Below are positions 11,594-23,490 of a DNA stretch of 64,000 nt, piece by piece. The translations under genes were made by a program, and so were the position numbers. A model generated the notes under the pieces. That model did not search any database. It was not told where the DNA came from and saw only the letters and a program-made list of their open reading frames with translations. Source of the DNA: Blastomyces gilchristii SLH14081 (lineage: Eukaryota; Ascomycota; Eurotiomycetes; Onygenales; Ajellomycetaceae); contig NW_003101641.1 of assembly GCF_000003855.2 (NCBI RefSeq), positions 1-64,000 on the forward strand, written 5' to 3'. Numbering within the stretch: position 1 is the stretch's first letter; each line of letters starts with the position of its first letter.

Positions 11594-12213
11594 NNNNNNN
11601 NNNNNNNNNNNNNNNNNNNNNNNNNNNNNNNNNNNNNNNNNNNNNNNNNNNNNNNNNNNNNNNNNNNNNNNNNNNNNNNNNNNNNNNNNNNNNNNNNNNN
11701 NNNNNNNNNNNNNNNNNNNNNNNNNNNNNNNNNNNNNNNNNNNNNNNNNNNNNNNNNNNNNNNNNNNNNNNNNNNNNNNNNNNNNNNNNNNNNNNNNNNN
11801 NNNNNNNNNNNNNNNNNNNNNNNNNNNNNNNNNNNNNNNNNNNNNNNNNNNNNNNNNNNNNNNNNNNNNNNNNNNNNNNNNNNNNNNNNNNNNNNNNNNN
11901 NNNNNNNNNNNNNNNNNNNNNNNNNNNNNNNNNNNNNNNNNNNNNNNNNNNNNNNNNNNNNNNNNNNNNNNNNNNNNNNNNNNNNNNNNNNNNNNNNNNN
12001 NNNNNNNNNNNNNNNNNNNNNNNNNNNNNNNNNNNNNNNNNNNNNNNNNNNNNNNNNNNNNNNNNNNNNNNNNNNNNNNNNNNNNNNNNNNNNNNNNNNN
12101 NNNNNNNNNNNNNNNNNNNNNNNNNNNNNNNNNNNNNNNNNNNNNNNNNNNNNNNNNNNNNNNNNNNNNNNNNNNNNNNNNNNNNNNNNNNNNNNNNNNN
12201 NNNNNNNNNNNNN
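11594..12213. other. Assembly gap, 620 N
   Basis: By comparison with G1-d the gap should hold about 370 bp of G1-a integrase plus about 300 bp of the antisense G1-b 3' LTR, close to 620. It sits between two inverted copies of the same element, a structure hard to sequence and assemble. The long frames crossing it are artefacts of the Ns. Confidence 0.9.
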
Positions 12214-12233
12214 GATCAGAGCAGCCTGTCACA
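12214..12233 (-). repeat. First 20 bp of the G1-b 3' LTR
   Basis: Minus strand TGTGACAGGCTGC followed by TCTGATC, matching Gypsy-1 LTR starts. The rest is in the gap. Confidence 0.85.
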
Positions 12234-15200
12234 TCAGCTTCTCTCTCGTTTCTTAATAGTATGTAGCTCTCATCAGTCAAGGGCTGTGATCTTGAATAAC
12301 ATAAAACTCAAAAGTCCAGGTCAGGTGATTGTAGTTAACTCATTTCATAAGATATTGTTGACTGCAGCTGCAGAATCTCTCATTAAGAATATCTTTAATC
12401 TCTTATTCAAGTTTATTATCTTCTTCTATAATCTCTGATGACTGTCAGTCAGAAGTCAGTTGAGAAGAGAACAGATTGATAATAGTGTGACAGAGTAAGC
12501 TTGTATAAAAGATGTCATGAATCTCTGATAATGTGTTAAGATAGTAGTTATAACTGTCTAGAACTTCTATCACTTTATACTTTATATAATAATAATTCAG
12601 TGTGTGAGATAAGTATGTGATCTGTATATTCTTAAGATTCAATCATATCAGATCTTCTATCTTATATTACTCAGTGAGATCTCAGTGAATATTAATTCAA
12701 TCTTCTTAATTCTGTTTAATACTCATCATAAAGACTTCTGCTCAATCACAGATATCTCAGAGTTTTATTACTATATTATCAGTGATCTGAATCAGACTGC
12801 AGAGATTTGATATAAAATGTGTAATCTCTAGAAGATTCAGTACTTTCATGTGATATTCATGTGTGAGAAAGAATGAGCTTATATCTGTTGAAATGACATC
12901 TCAGTCATTGATAGTAACTTCAGTGTGTAGAAGAAGATTATATCAATTATCTTATAAGTGATTACAGAACTTATAAAGATAATTCTTTATCATCTGAATT
13001 ATTCATTCTGATGCATCATTGATCTCAGAATGATAGATAGTTAACAAACAGTGTATAATCTTGAGAACTTGACAGATTCTTGTTCAGAGAGTACTCATGA
13101 ATTGACAGCTCTAATCTGATACTATAGATCTCAGTAATTCATGTATCTGATAGAATGAGCTTCTTAGAAAAGCTTCAGTGACTTGTTTAGTATTCATCTT
13201 ATCACAGAGTTTCAATATTACACTCTTACTCAATCAGTTCATAATAATCATAATATTTCTATAATTCTTACTCTCAGAAAGATCAACAGTGAAGTCAATT
13301 ATTATATCTCATCAGATTCTATCAGAAATATCAAGCAGTTTCAGCAGATCTTTTCTATGATTCTTTCACAAGATGATAAAGAAACAATAGTTACAGTTTC
13401 AGATAAAACATCTGATATTATTTGATATCTCAGGTCAGCAAAACTCTTAAGAGACTATTTAATACAGTTATTCACAATCTGAATGACTGATTATATAAGA
13501 GTCATGCATCTCTTGCATTATCTGAGTGTGTAAAAGTTCAGAGTAGAAGACTCAGCATCATTCATGAAATTGTAGAGTGTTATTATCATTGATTGAATAT
13601 TCTGAGATGTCAGTTCTTATACATAGTTCTGAGAGAAATCAGAGTGCTTCTTGTTATACTGCTTCAGTGAGTACTTGAAGAAGTTCATCAATTTAAACTG
13701 CTATATGTCATAGTTCATTTAATATAGGTTTGAGAGAAGTTGAGATATTAGTGACAGTTCTAATCAGAGAAGCATATATAGTGTCATAAGCTGTTTCATC
13801 TTGATTAACTAGTATCTTCAGATTCAAGAGCTAATGCTCTCAGTTCATTCAGTAAGTATCTGTTATATTAGATGATATATCTTGCTCTTATTATAAGAGA
13901 GTATCTGTTATCAAGTTCTGACTGTCAGAACAGTAGTGTATTGTAAAATGAAAGTAGCTTAAGAACTCAGATCATTGCATCTGTCATTCAGTAAGTTTAT
14001 AGATAGTTATGAAGTGCTTGAGATTCTTATAATCTGTGATTATCTCAAATTCAGAGATGCTTTGAAGTTCAGAGTTTCATTCTTCTAGATAGTATACAAT
14101 TGTGAGAAGTTTCTTATCATAGATCTCATAGTTGTATTCAGTAGAACTCAGTTTCTTAGATATAAAGATATATAATTGTAAGATATCTTTATCATTATAT
14201 TACAATATAGCTTCTTCTGTGATATAGTCAGAGAAATCAGCTTTAACAACTATGTTATAATCAGAATCAAATGTTATCATTAGAGAGATATTAATGAACA
14301 TCTTCTTCATTCATATAAATACAGCTTCAGTGTTCACTGATTATTGAAATACTGAGTCTTTCTTAGTAAGTTCTGTGAGTAATCTTGTAATATATCTGAG
14401 AAGTTTTATATAAATCACTGATAGAAGTTAGTAAATTCAATGAAGTTTCATATATCTTTCACAGTACATGAAGTCTTTCACTTGAGAATAGTAGAGACTT
14501 TCTCAGAATTCATTTGAATTCTGTTGTCAGCTTCTATGATAAAGTCTAGATATTTTATACTCTTGACTTTGAAATCATATTTGTTAATATCTATTGATAG
14601 TTCTGTCTCTTGTAATTATTATATAATCTTCTACACATATTCTTGATATTCTTTTCTAAATTTGTCAGTGAAGATGAGAATGTTATCTAGATATATAGAT
14701 ATAAACTTATCAAGAAAATCTTAGAGTGCTCAGTTGATATACTTCTGAAATATACTGAGAGTATTAGTCAGTTTAAAAAGTGTGACTACTTATTCAAAGA
14801 GACTGTAACATATTCAGAATGCTGTAAGTCATTCATCTTCTTCAGTGATATAAATCTTATAAAATATAATAATAATATCTAGCTTTGTAAATCATTGAAC
14901 TTGTCTAATATATACTAGAGTTTTATTAATAAGAGATAAAAGATAATAATCTTTCTTTATCAATCTGTTCAGATCTTGATAGTTCACACAGAATCAGAGT
15001 TCTTTATCTGACTTCTTTGTAAAGAGAATAGAAGCTGCAGTGAAAGAGTTACTAATATATATAAATCTCTTATTCAACAGATTATTGAGTGTCTTTCAAA
15101 GAAGAAGAAGTTCATCTTGAGATATATTATAAAGAGAGTCTTACAGTGATTCAGAGTTCTTATTATTTTTCTTTTCTAACTTGATACTGTGATTTACTTC

Positions 15201-15874
15201 TGAGTCTTGTAAAGAAGATATATTTATAATATTATCTTATCAGAAGATATCTAGTTATTCATAATATTATTGAGAGAGATTTATGTGAGAATCTATTATT
15301 ATAGTACAGAATAACTTTTCTAGAGCTTTCTTGATATTAGCCAGACTGATAAAATAGATTGATATATAATTCTGCTGTCAGTGACTTTGTCAGTGACTCT
15401 GTCAGTAGTTTTGATAATGACTTCTTTTTCAGAGCATTTCACAAGCATTGACAGAGATCTGTGTAAGATTCATAGTCTTGTGAATATTATCTTTATGAAT
15501 TCTATCATTGTTAGAAAATATTAAGCTTCTGTTTTAAGCATTTAATAAGATATCTTATTCAGATAGTCAGACAAGTTCTAGTATGAGATCATAGTTAAGA
15601 TTATCAACTTTGTATGTATAGACATCTTCATGTTGATGTTCTTTCACATCTATGTTTAGTTTCATCATGTAATGAGTGTGAATGTCTTTTAAATCATCAA
15701 ATTCTGTAAGAAGTCAGAGTCTTGATAAGAAGATACACTGAAGATTATAATATCTTATAATTGAAGATTTAATCATTGTGTAATAATATAGACTGCTGTC
15801 TATCATAACTTTTATATTATATATATTATCTATCACAGTAGATACAAGAATTGTATTTATTGTCATTTTCTCTT
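12234..15874 (-). pseudogene. G1-b pol
   Basis: Minus-strand copy of Gypsy-1 pol. The protease end is near 15790. The RT motif YLDD is read YLDN near 14680. RNase H lies at about 13950-14320. Integrase follows, with a DNA-binding module still open at 12445-12642 (NLKNIQI..., KVIEVLDSYNYYL, IFYTSLL). The chromodomain/C-terminus is at about 12240-12440. The purine-rich segment just before 12233 is the polypurine-tract position. The gag portion is separated by the LINE at 15875-23490. Confidence 0.85.
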
Positions 15875-16605
15875 CTCTTACAACTATCTCATATCTTTGA
15901 TCACTTGACCCCGCTCCACCACGAACTCGCTCGATTTTTCGAATAAGTACCCGCCGATAGATCCATCGAAAAGCCCTCGATCATACAAGCATTTTGACCC
16001 CATCGCCGACCGCATACCTTGTGTGGTGGTGGAGTTATCCAGCCAAATATAAACCAGACATTGTTCAAAACTCCTGTGTGGGATTATCCCCTGTTCACCC
16101 CTATCACACCACAACTCAGGGCCAAATTGCCATACAAATTGTAAGGTGAAGAGACCTAGCCATATGCGCCAATCTTCTTGATTTTGCAAGATCCCCGACC
16201 TGTAATTGTGGAGATATCTGAGAAGCAACTTCCATGAAAACCCTGTCTACCTTTGATGTTTCAAAACATTAATGCCAAGTCCCACCCACGTACCGCCCTT
16301 CTCAATCTGGCCCAACTCCGGCAGAAAAATACAAAAAGATACCTTGACAATAGTATCAAGCACATAATCAACAGACACATCTGAAGTGCATTCTTCACAA
16401 AAAACTCTCTCTGTCTTTGATGTATCAAGACATCAATATCAAGTCTTACCCTTGTACCACCTCTTCCAATCTGGCCCATCCCCGGCAGAAAAATACAAAA
16501 AGATACCTCAGCAACTGTGTTCAATACATAATCAGCAGACACAATAACTATAAAATCAGTATATCTCAAGATCCGACTGAGCCTTTGATCCCTGCACAGT
16601 GAGAT
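15875..16605. other. Unmutated block at the 5' end of LINE-1
   Basis: About 730 bp with normal GC, CpG and CC/GG content, sitting between heavily mutated G1-b and heavily mutated LINE. Minus-strand frames of 114 codons (15884-16228) and 102 codons (16261-16569) are open, but neither resembles a protein I know and the second is made of a tandem repeat. The block may be the LINE 5' UTR/promoter, low in copy number because most LINE copies are 5'-truncated, or unique sequence fused by template switching. It has no recognisable LTR or terminal inverted repeat of its own. Confidence 0.6.
16251..16570. repeat. 164-bp tandem duplication
   Basis: Two head-to-tail units begin CTTTGATGT at 16251 and 16415. 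Both contain AATCTGGCCCA and GGCAGAAAAATACAAAAAGA. Unit 2 shows more C-to-T changes. Placement at the extreme 5' end of a LINE recalls promoter monomers of some LINE 5' UTRs; that role is inferred. Confidence 0.8.
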
Positions 16606-17578
16606 ATATTAAATCTGGTTTTAATATCTCAATATTCAATAGATTCTGTAAGAGATTGAGAACAGCAATACTAGATTTCTATTGAAATTGAGAATTAACT
16701 CTATATTAATATAATTATTGATAAAGTCTTCTATTTTAAGATATAAATAATCAGTTTCTCTACATTCTGCTGACAATATTTATATTATTATATAGAAATA
16801 GACTTATATTCTCTATAATATCAAGACTCTGAAGAGAAAAAGTCTTGATAGAGAATATATAGTAGTGTATATCTTAGCAGTTTCTATCTCATTCTTCTGC
16901 AGTAGTTAATACAAAAAAAAAAGATTTTAGAAATAGTTTTTTACTTCTCTTGAAAAAGTAAGATGTTTTTCTCTAAGTTTTATACAATATTCTTATAAAG
17001 AATTAAAAACAGAGTTATTTTCTGTCATAATTTCACATTCTTTTAAGTAAGAATTACTTTTTCAGTGACTGAAGAGCTTTTATTAATACTTAATTCTTTT
17101 TTATACTCTTTATTAACTGATTTGAGTTGCACACTTATTGTGTGAGAAGAATTGAATAATTTAGAATAAAATTGAATAGTTTTAATCAATTTCTCTGCAA
17201 AAAATTGATTTATTTTTTATCAGTTTTTCTCTCAAAAGCTGTTATATTATCTGATTTATTATCAATTGATATTATACTTTTTCTCACTGTATCTCAAGAA
17301 AGAGATTATAAAGATTTTATTAATTTATCTTAAAAATCAATTTTAGTTTATTAGATTCTCTTCAAAAATCTAATCTAGTTACTGAAGTAGTGTGAAAAAA
17401 ATCAAGTATTTTATACATAAAAGTCTTTTATTCTTCTTTTGAAACAGTCTGACCAACTTTTCAATTGAAAACAGACTTAGAAATCTCTTAATTAAAACAG
17501 TCTGATTCACTTTTTAAAAAGAGTTCAATGAATATCTTAATTAAAACAGTCTGATCAACTTTTCATTGAGTGAGAACA
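16606..17578 (+). other. LINE-1 mutated leader region
   Basis: AT-rich sequence between the unmutated block and ORF1. Three related modules containing AAAACAGTCTGA (near 17440, 17498 and 17545) form a short direct-repeat array just before the ORF1 start. No gene is seen. Confidence 0.55.
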
Positions 17579-19085
17579 ATGAGTTTAAAAATACACTCAG
17601 TTAATGTGGAAAAAGATGCTTTCTCAAATGCTATTTCTGAGATTGAAATTCTGAAGAGAAGAAAGAAAGAAGAAATAGAGAAATAATAAGTTCTTGAAAT
17701 ATAGAAACTTGAAAAAGTAAGCAAGATTCTTGAAAAGCAGTATCTGAGTGAGATGAATAAAGAAGTTCTGTTAATTCTTCATACTCAGACTAGATAACTA
17801 CAGAAGATGATCAAGTTCAAACTTGGACTTTTAAACACAGTTCAAAAAATATTGAAAATTCCTAGTATAATCACTGACTCTTCATTTTACTCTTCTTCTT
17901 TTTCTACTTCTTCTTCTTCTTCTTCTTCTTTAAATCAGAACAAAATATATGCTCAAGCAGCTGAATCTGCTATCTCTAAATCTGCTATCTCAAAATCTGC
18001 TTAAAATTCTGAGAAAACTGAGAAGAATACTACTCACACTTCTATTCATAGAAAAGTGAAGAAAGAAATATAAAAAGAGAAAAACTTTCAAATCTTCAGA
18101 AATAGAAGACTTATTCTCAAAGTCTCAAATCAGAATATCTTACAGAGAAACAAGCTGAACTCAAATCTCATGTTCAGAATTAGAAATGAAATTAATCAGT
18201 AGTTCTTTTCTCAGTTAATAACTGATATTAAAGTTTAAAAATCAGTTATAGCTTCAATTGAGTTATCTTTCTTTAAAAACTTTATCATTCTGACTACAAT
18301 ATCTGAATTCAGTGTGAAATTCCTTATTCAGAATAAGAATCTCTGAAAATCAGCAGTAGAATCTTTGTTAAACATAATAATTCTATCTGAGAGAGATAAA
18401 AAGTGAAGTAAATTTATTCTTTATAATATTTCAGTTGAAATTTTTAACTGTGAAGAAGAAATACTACTTTTTAAAAATGAATTAAAAGAATATAACTCTA
18501 TTCAACTGAGAAAAGAGTCTGTATAACTGAATTCAATTAAGTTCAGATAGAGTAGAAGAAATATCTCTATTCTAGTATATATAAAGATACTTGAATAATC
18601 AAGAATCTCTGAAGTAAGAGTAGCAGATTTGAAAATAAGAGTTCATGAATACAAAGACTTAAGAATGAATCTCAAAGCTTAAACACAGTGTTTAAACTAT
18701 CAAAGATATGAATACTTTGAAATCTCTTATTTTAGAGACTTAAAATATGTATTCTGTGTTAGAGATTATAAAACTAGTGAGTATAAATGTGAAACATGCT
18801 TAAAAAGAGATGAAATATATTAACATACTCTGCTTAAATGCTCTAATTGTAAAGAGAAACATATATTTAGCTCAAAAGAATGTATATTTACTTCAAGAAC
18901 TCAAAAGAACTGAAGAAAAGATGAAGTTCAAAGTCAATCTAGAACTGAAGAAAATAGTTAAGTCAGTAAATCTATAACTGTAAGCTTAAAAAGAAGAAAC
19001 TCTTAATTATCTAAATCTTCAAACTTCAATTCTTCAGCTAAATGTAAACAGAATTGAGAAATGACTCTGATAATAAGCTAGATAT
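17579..19085 (+). pseudogene. LINE-1 ORF1 (gag-like RNA-binding protein)
   Basis: ATG 17579 opens MSLKIHSVNVEKD... It continues with a Lys/Glu-rich coiled-coil segment over residues ~18-75 and a Ser run from (TCT)n near 17890-17930. Cys-rich knuckles follow at about 18690-18885: a first knuckle with Cys and His turned to Tyr, then KCETC and KCSNCKEKH...C. This is the usual layout of Tad-clade ORF1 proteins, which coat the LINE RNA. Stops occur at Gln and Trp codons. The frame at 17807-18004 is an unbroken piece of it. Confidence 0.8.
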
Positions 19086-19149
19086 AATGTAAGCAGTTGA
19101 CATTCCTTCTTTTTAAAATAGTTATAATCTACTATCTGATAATAGTGAT

Positions 19150-22100
19150 TAGATTCTACTCTATCTCTTCTCTATTTTAGTATGAATATACAATAAAAAT
19201 AATAAAAAAAGTTTAAAAACTCTTTAAAAATCACATTTATTCAAAATAATATGAATAGAAACTCAAATTATATTTATTCTTGTCTTTAAATTGCATTTGA
19301 ATAAAAAGTTAATTTTATACTACTTCAGAAATCAAATTTTGATACTGAGTAAAAATATATTATTTCTCATTCAAGCTACTACTACTTTCTATCACAAAAG
19401 TCTGAGATAAAGTCAAGAGTAGTAATCTATGAAAGAAAGAGATTAAGATATTAATTTAATCTAAGATTTAATATCATGTCTGATTATGATATTCTGATGA
19501 GTGATATTATAGATAAAGAGAATAAGTTTAATATTATACAGCTTATAAATATCTATAATGAAAAGTTATTAAAGAAAAATAATAATATCTGAACAATTAA
19601 TAGAGAATTTCTGAATATTAACTTCATTAAGAAACTCTATAATTGTAGAAGATTTCAATTCACATCATCTCTGATAAAATTCAGAATATAAAAGAGTAGT
19701 AAGAGTGAATAATCTGATTAAATGAATCTTCAAGTATTCAATAGATTTAGTTAACAAGTCTGATCAATAAACATTCTTTAGAAAAGATATGAAAGAGAAA
19801 TCTATTATAGATCTAATCTTCATATCAGAAAATATAATAAAAAAAAAACTTGTAAACTGATTTATTAATTCAAATGAGACATCAGAATCAGATCATAAGA
19901 TTATTCAATTCAATATTAAACTGAGTGAAAAATAAATGAGTGAAAATCCTCTTCTCTCTAATCAGTTTAACTTTGAAAAAGCTGATTGAAAAGCAGTTGA
20001 AGAAAGTATAAAACTGTTAAAATCTGAAAAGTAAAGTAAGTTATATTGAAATTCTGATCAAGATATCTCAAATGAAACACTTAAGAATAGAGTGAAACTC
20101 ATTACATCTATTATTTTAATAAGTATTAGAGATAATATTTTAAAGAGAAAGTCTTCTAAGTATTTCAAATCTTAATAAAATAAGAATATTATATCTAAAA
20201 GAAAACAATTAGCTACTACTAGAAGAGATTGAAAGAATGATATAATATCTAATGAAGAGTTCAAAGCTGTCAGAAATGAATATTTTTCAGATATTAAAAG
20301 AGTTAAAATAGACTGCTGAAATAAATTTCTTAAAGAAGTATAAGAAAAAAAAGTTTTTAAAGCTTTTAACTATACTAAAATAAGAAGTGTAGCAAAACTT
20401 TCAGTCTTAGAATATGAGTTTCAGAATCAATTATATATAGTAAACTCTTTTGAGAAAAAATATCAAGCTTTTATAAGAACTCTCTTTCAAAACTCATCAG
20501 ATTCAGATTCAGAGAAAGAGAATATATCACTTTACAACTATATTAATGAAAATGACTGAGAATAATCTGAGTTTATATAAGATGAATTAGAGTCAGTTAT
20601 CTTCTCAAGTTTAGTTAAAACTGCTGCAGAGCCTGATTTAATCAATTATCTGATTATTCAAAATATATATCTTTACTTAAAGAATGAATATTTTAAGCTC
20701 TTTTTCAATCTCTTAAAAAATAAATATTACTCTGAATACTGCAGAGAAGTCACTGAAGTGATTCTTATAAAATCTAATAGAAAAACTTCAATTTTTAAGT
20801 TATATAAAGTAATATCTCTATTGAACTGTCTAGAAAAGATTTTAGAAAAGATAATAGCTACTCAACTATCTTTTATAAACTCTATTAATAATTCTCTTTT
20901 ATTCAGTGAATAAATGAGAGATAGAAAACAATATTCTATAATTAATACTATTCTCTCAGTTATTTATAATATTTAAAAAGTAAAGTATGAAGATCTGATC
21001 TCAACTGCAGTTTTTATTGATATAAAAGAAGCATTTAATTATATTTTCAACTCAAAGTTAATTCAGACTTTGAAGATATTAAAACTATCACTTTCTCTGA
21101 TAAAATGAGTTAACTGTTTTATATTAAAAAGAATTATACAACTATTCTTTGATGAAATGAAATAAGATAAGACTGAGATAAAAATAGAAGTATTATAAAA
21201 ATCTTCAATCTCACTCATCTTATTTATAATATACACTGTAAATCTATTTAAAAATAGAGATATGAAAATAGTGTAATCTCTGAGTTATATGAATAATATT
21301 AGTCTAGTCTACAGCTCAAAAATAATCAGAGAGAAGTTAAAAGTAATTGAAGAAGTAGTAAAGAAAATCTTTATTTAATTTAATATAAATAAAACTGAGT
21401 TAATTCATTTCTTTTCTAGATTCAATGAGAAAGAACTATCTCTAACTCTTTTAAATAGAGAGATTAAACTCAGTTTAAATGTTAAATAATTAGAAGTATG
21501 ATTAAACTTTAAGTTGAATTTTAAATATCATATTCAATAAAGAACTATCAAGACAGAAAGACTATTAAACAACATAATCAGACTATTAAATACAGAGAGA
21601 GATCTATTCTTTCAGACTATGAGACAGTTATATATAGTCTGTATTATCTCAGTAGCTGATTATGAAGTTTAAGTTTGATGAAATAATCAAGAAAATTTCA
21701 CTGAACTTTTTCAAAGTCTGTAAAACAGAGCTTTAAGAAGAATTCTGAAAGCATTCAAATCATCTTCTATTAAAGTAATGAAAATTGAAGCTTTAATTTC
21801 TTCTCTCACTATTAGATTTGAAATGGCCTGTATGAACTATACTCTGAGAGTTATAAAGATGAGCTCAAATTATATAATCAGAGAAAGAGTCTCTTTCTCA
21901 TTTTCATCAGTTAACTCTGAAAATGAACTGGATTGAAATAGATTTCTTGATTGAAATAAAAATAATTCTTCAAAGAAAATGTCTTCTCAACTGTACAGAC
22001 TATACTCACTGATTAAAAATCAATTTTCTTCTTTAAATATTGAAAAAGTTGATCATGAGAAGTTATCTCTCTAAAGAGAAAAGCTTGAATCTCTTATAGA

Positions 22101-23120
22101 CTTACAAATAAGTGAACTATCTAAAGAGAAAGAATATGAACAGTATTTAAAGAGAATTTCTATAATCAATATAGAAGACTCTATTCTAATTTATTCAGAT
22201 AACTTAAAAAATAAAAATTTGAATAGATTAAATACAGATATTGCTTATACTGAAGATAATATTAATTTTATCTCAGATTTCTGAAATCTAGACTGTGAAT
22301 CTGAAGTCTTTGATACTGAACTATTTATAATAGTGAAAGCTTTCAAACTCATTAAAATAAAATCTTATAAAAGAGAAAATAGTTTAAAAAAGATATAAAT
22401 ATTCTCTAATAATTAAGCTGCTTTAAAAAGACTTAGAAATAGTCAGATTTATAATAATCAAATGAATCTTGAACTGATTTTAAACTCTATTTTGAAAATT
22501 TAAAAGAGAAGAATATTAAAGCTGATAATTCATCTACACTGAGTTTCTGCTTATATAAATATTTATAATAATGAATTGACTGACTCAGCTGTAAAAAAGA
22601 GTTCAGAATTAAGCAGATATATTCAAAGAATTATATTCTGATCTTTTATAAAGAGAAAGATAAAAGAATCTTATTTAGATAAGTGAAATGAAAGCTGATA
22701 GAAATAAAAGAAGAGTATATATTATTCAAGATTTAAAATAAAACTCAAGTGAAAATCTTATTTAATTAAATGTAAAAAGAAAATATTCTCATCTATAATA
22801 CAACTGAAACTGAGACATAACTATTTCAAATCTTATATATAAAGATTTGATGATAGATTTGATTCAATAGAATACTTATTCTGCAATGTAAATGAGAATT
22901 CTGAGTATATTATAATACACTATGTATTATACAATAGTCTCAGAGTCAGATTGAAAGAGAAGTATAATCTAAATCAATTAAATATGAGATTCTTATTCTC
23001 AACTGAGACAGAAATTAAATACTTAATAGACTTTTTATCAGAAACTCAAGCAGCTATAAGAAAATGACTAAATTCAGAAATATCTAAATATAAAAAGAAG
23101 GAAATTGATCAGATATAGTC
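19150..23120 (+). pseudogene. LINE-1 ORF2: endonuclease, RT, RNase H
   Basis: The AP-type endonuclease ends with an SDHKII motif near 19887. RT covers about 20580-21650: VISLLNCLEKILEKIIA near 20810, FIDIKEAFN near 21020, and the YxDD box read YMNNISLVY near 21284. RNase H is at about 22180-22640 (SEVFDTELFIIVKAFK and IFSNNQAALK-like blocks; the TDGS and SDSQ Asp/Ser positions are degraded). A C-terminal CCHC-like motif near 22880 is partly lost (it is intact in LINE-2). ORF2 would nick the target and prime reverse transcription there. Stops follow the mutation pattern throughout. Confidence 0.87.
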
Positions 23121-23408
23121 TGTTAAAACAGCTATATACTATATTTTGATAATTTGTTTTATTACAGTCTCTCTTTACTTTACTTTTTTCTTTCTATTCT
23201 TTTCTATCTGTCTATTTAATATGTCTATCTTTAAGACTGTGTTCCCTTTTCTTTTGTCATGATATTATTAAATGATTTCAAAGTATCAGAAGATATTAAA
23301 ATACTGTAATTTATAAACAGTTTTTGTATTCTGAGCTGGAATTTTCTGATTTTGCATATCTGAAATTGATGAATATATAATAGTTAACTTTATAGATATA
23401 GAAAAAAC

Positions 23409-23431
23409 CCTGACAACTAAAAGTTCTCAGG
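23409..23431 (+). other. Conserved LINE 3'-UTR hairpin (LINE-1)
   Basis: Stem CCTGACAACT / AGTTCTCAGG with an AAA loop. One G-to-C change makes a single mismatch relative to the other two copies. It stands about 40 nt before the (AAT)n tail. Confidence 0.7.
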
Positions 23432-23490
23432 TAGATGTCATAGTCTCTGACTGTATACATCTATAATTGAAGAAGAATAATAATAATAAT

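Larger units (their letters stand above)
15875..23490 (+). mobile_element. LINE-1: long Tad-like LINE in G1-b gag
   Basis: A 7.6-kb non-LTR retrotransposon. It has an unmutated 5' segment (15875-16605), a mutated leader, ORF1 (17579 to about 19085), ORF2 with endonuclease, RT and RNase H (about 19150-23120), and a 3' UTR ending in an (AAT)n tail at 23490. The insertion interrupts G1-b gag antisense. CTCTT occurs on both sides (15870-15874 and 23491-23495) as a short target duplication. About 24 bp of gag between two AAGAG repeats is missing at the site. ORF1 zinc knuckles and a C-terminal RNase H fit the fungal Tad clade. Confidence 0.88.

Noticed and set aside
11483..12280. Long open frames spanning the gap on both strands
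   Set aside because: They consist almost entirely of undetermined bases; the real flanks are Gypsy-1 integrase and LTR.
15884..16228. 114-codon minus-strand ORF in the unmutated block as a host gene
   Set aside because: No recognisable domain, and it is interrupted right at the block edge; normal GC content alone makes such frames common.
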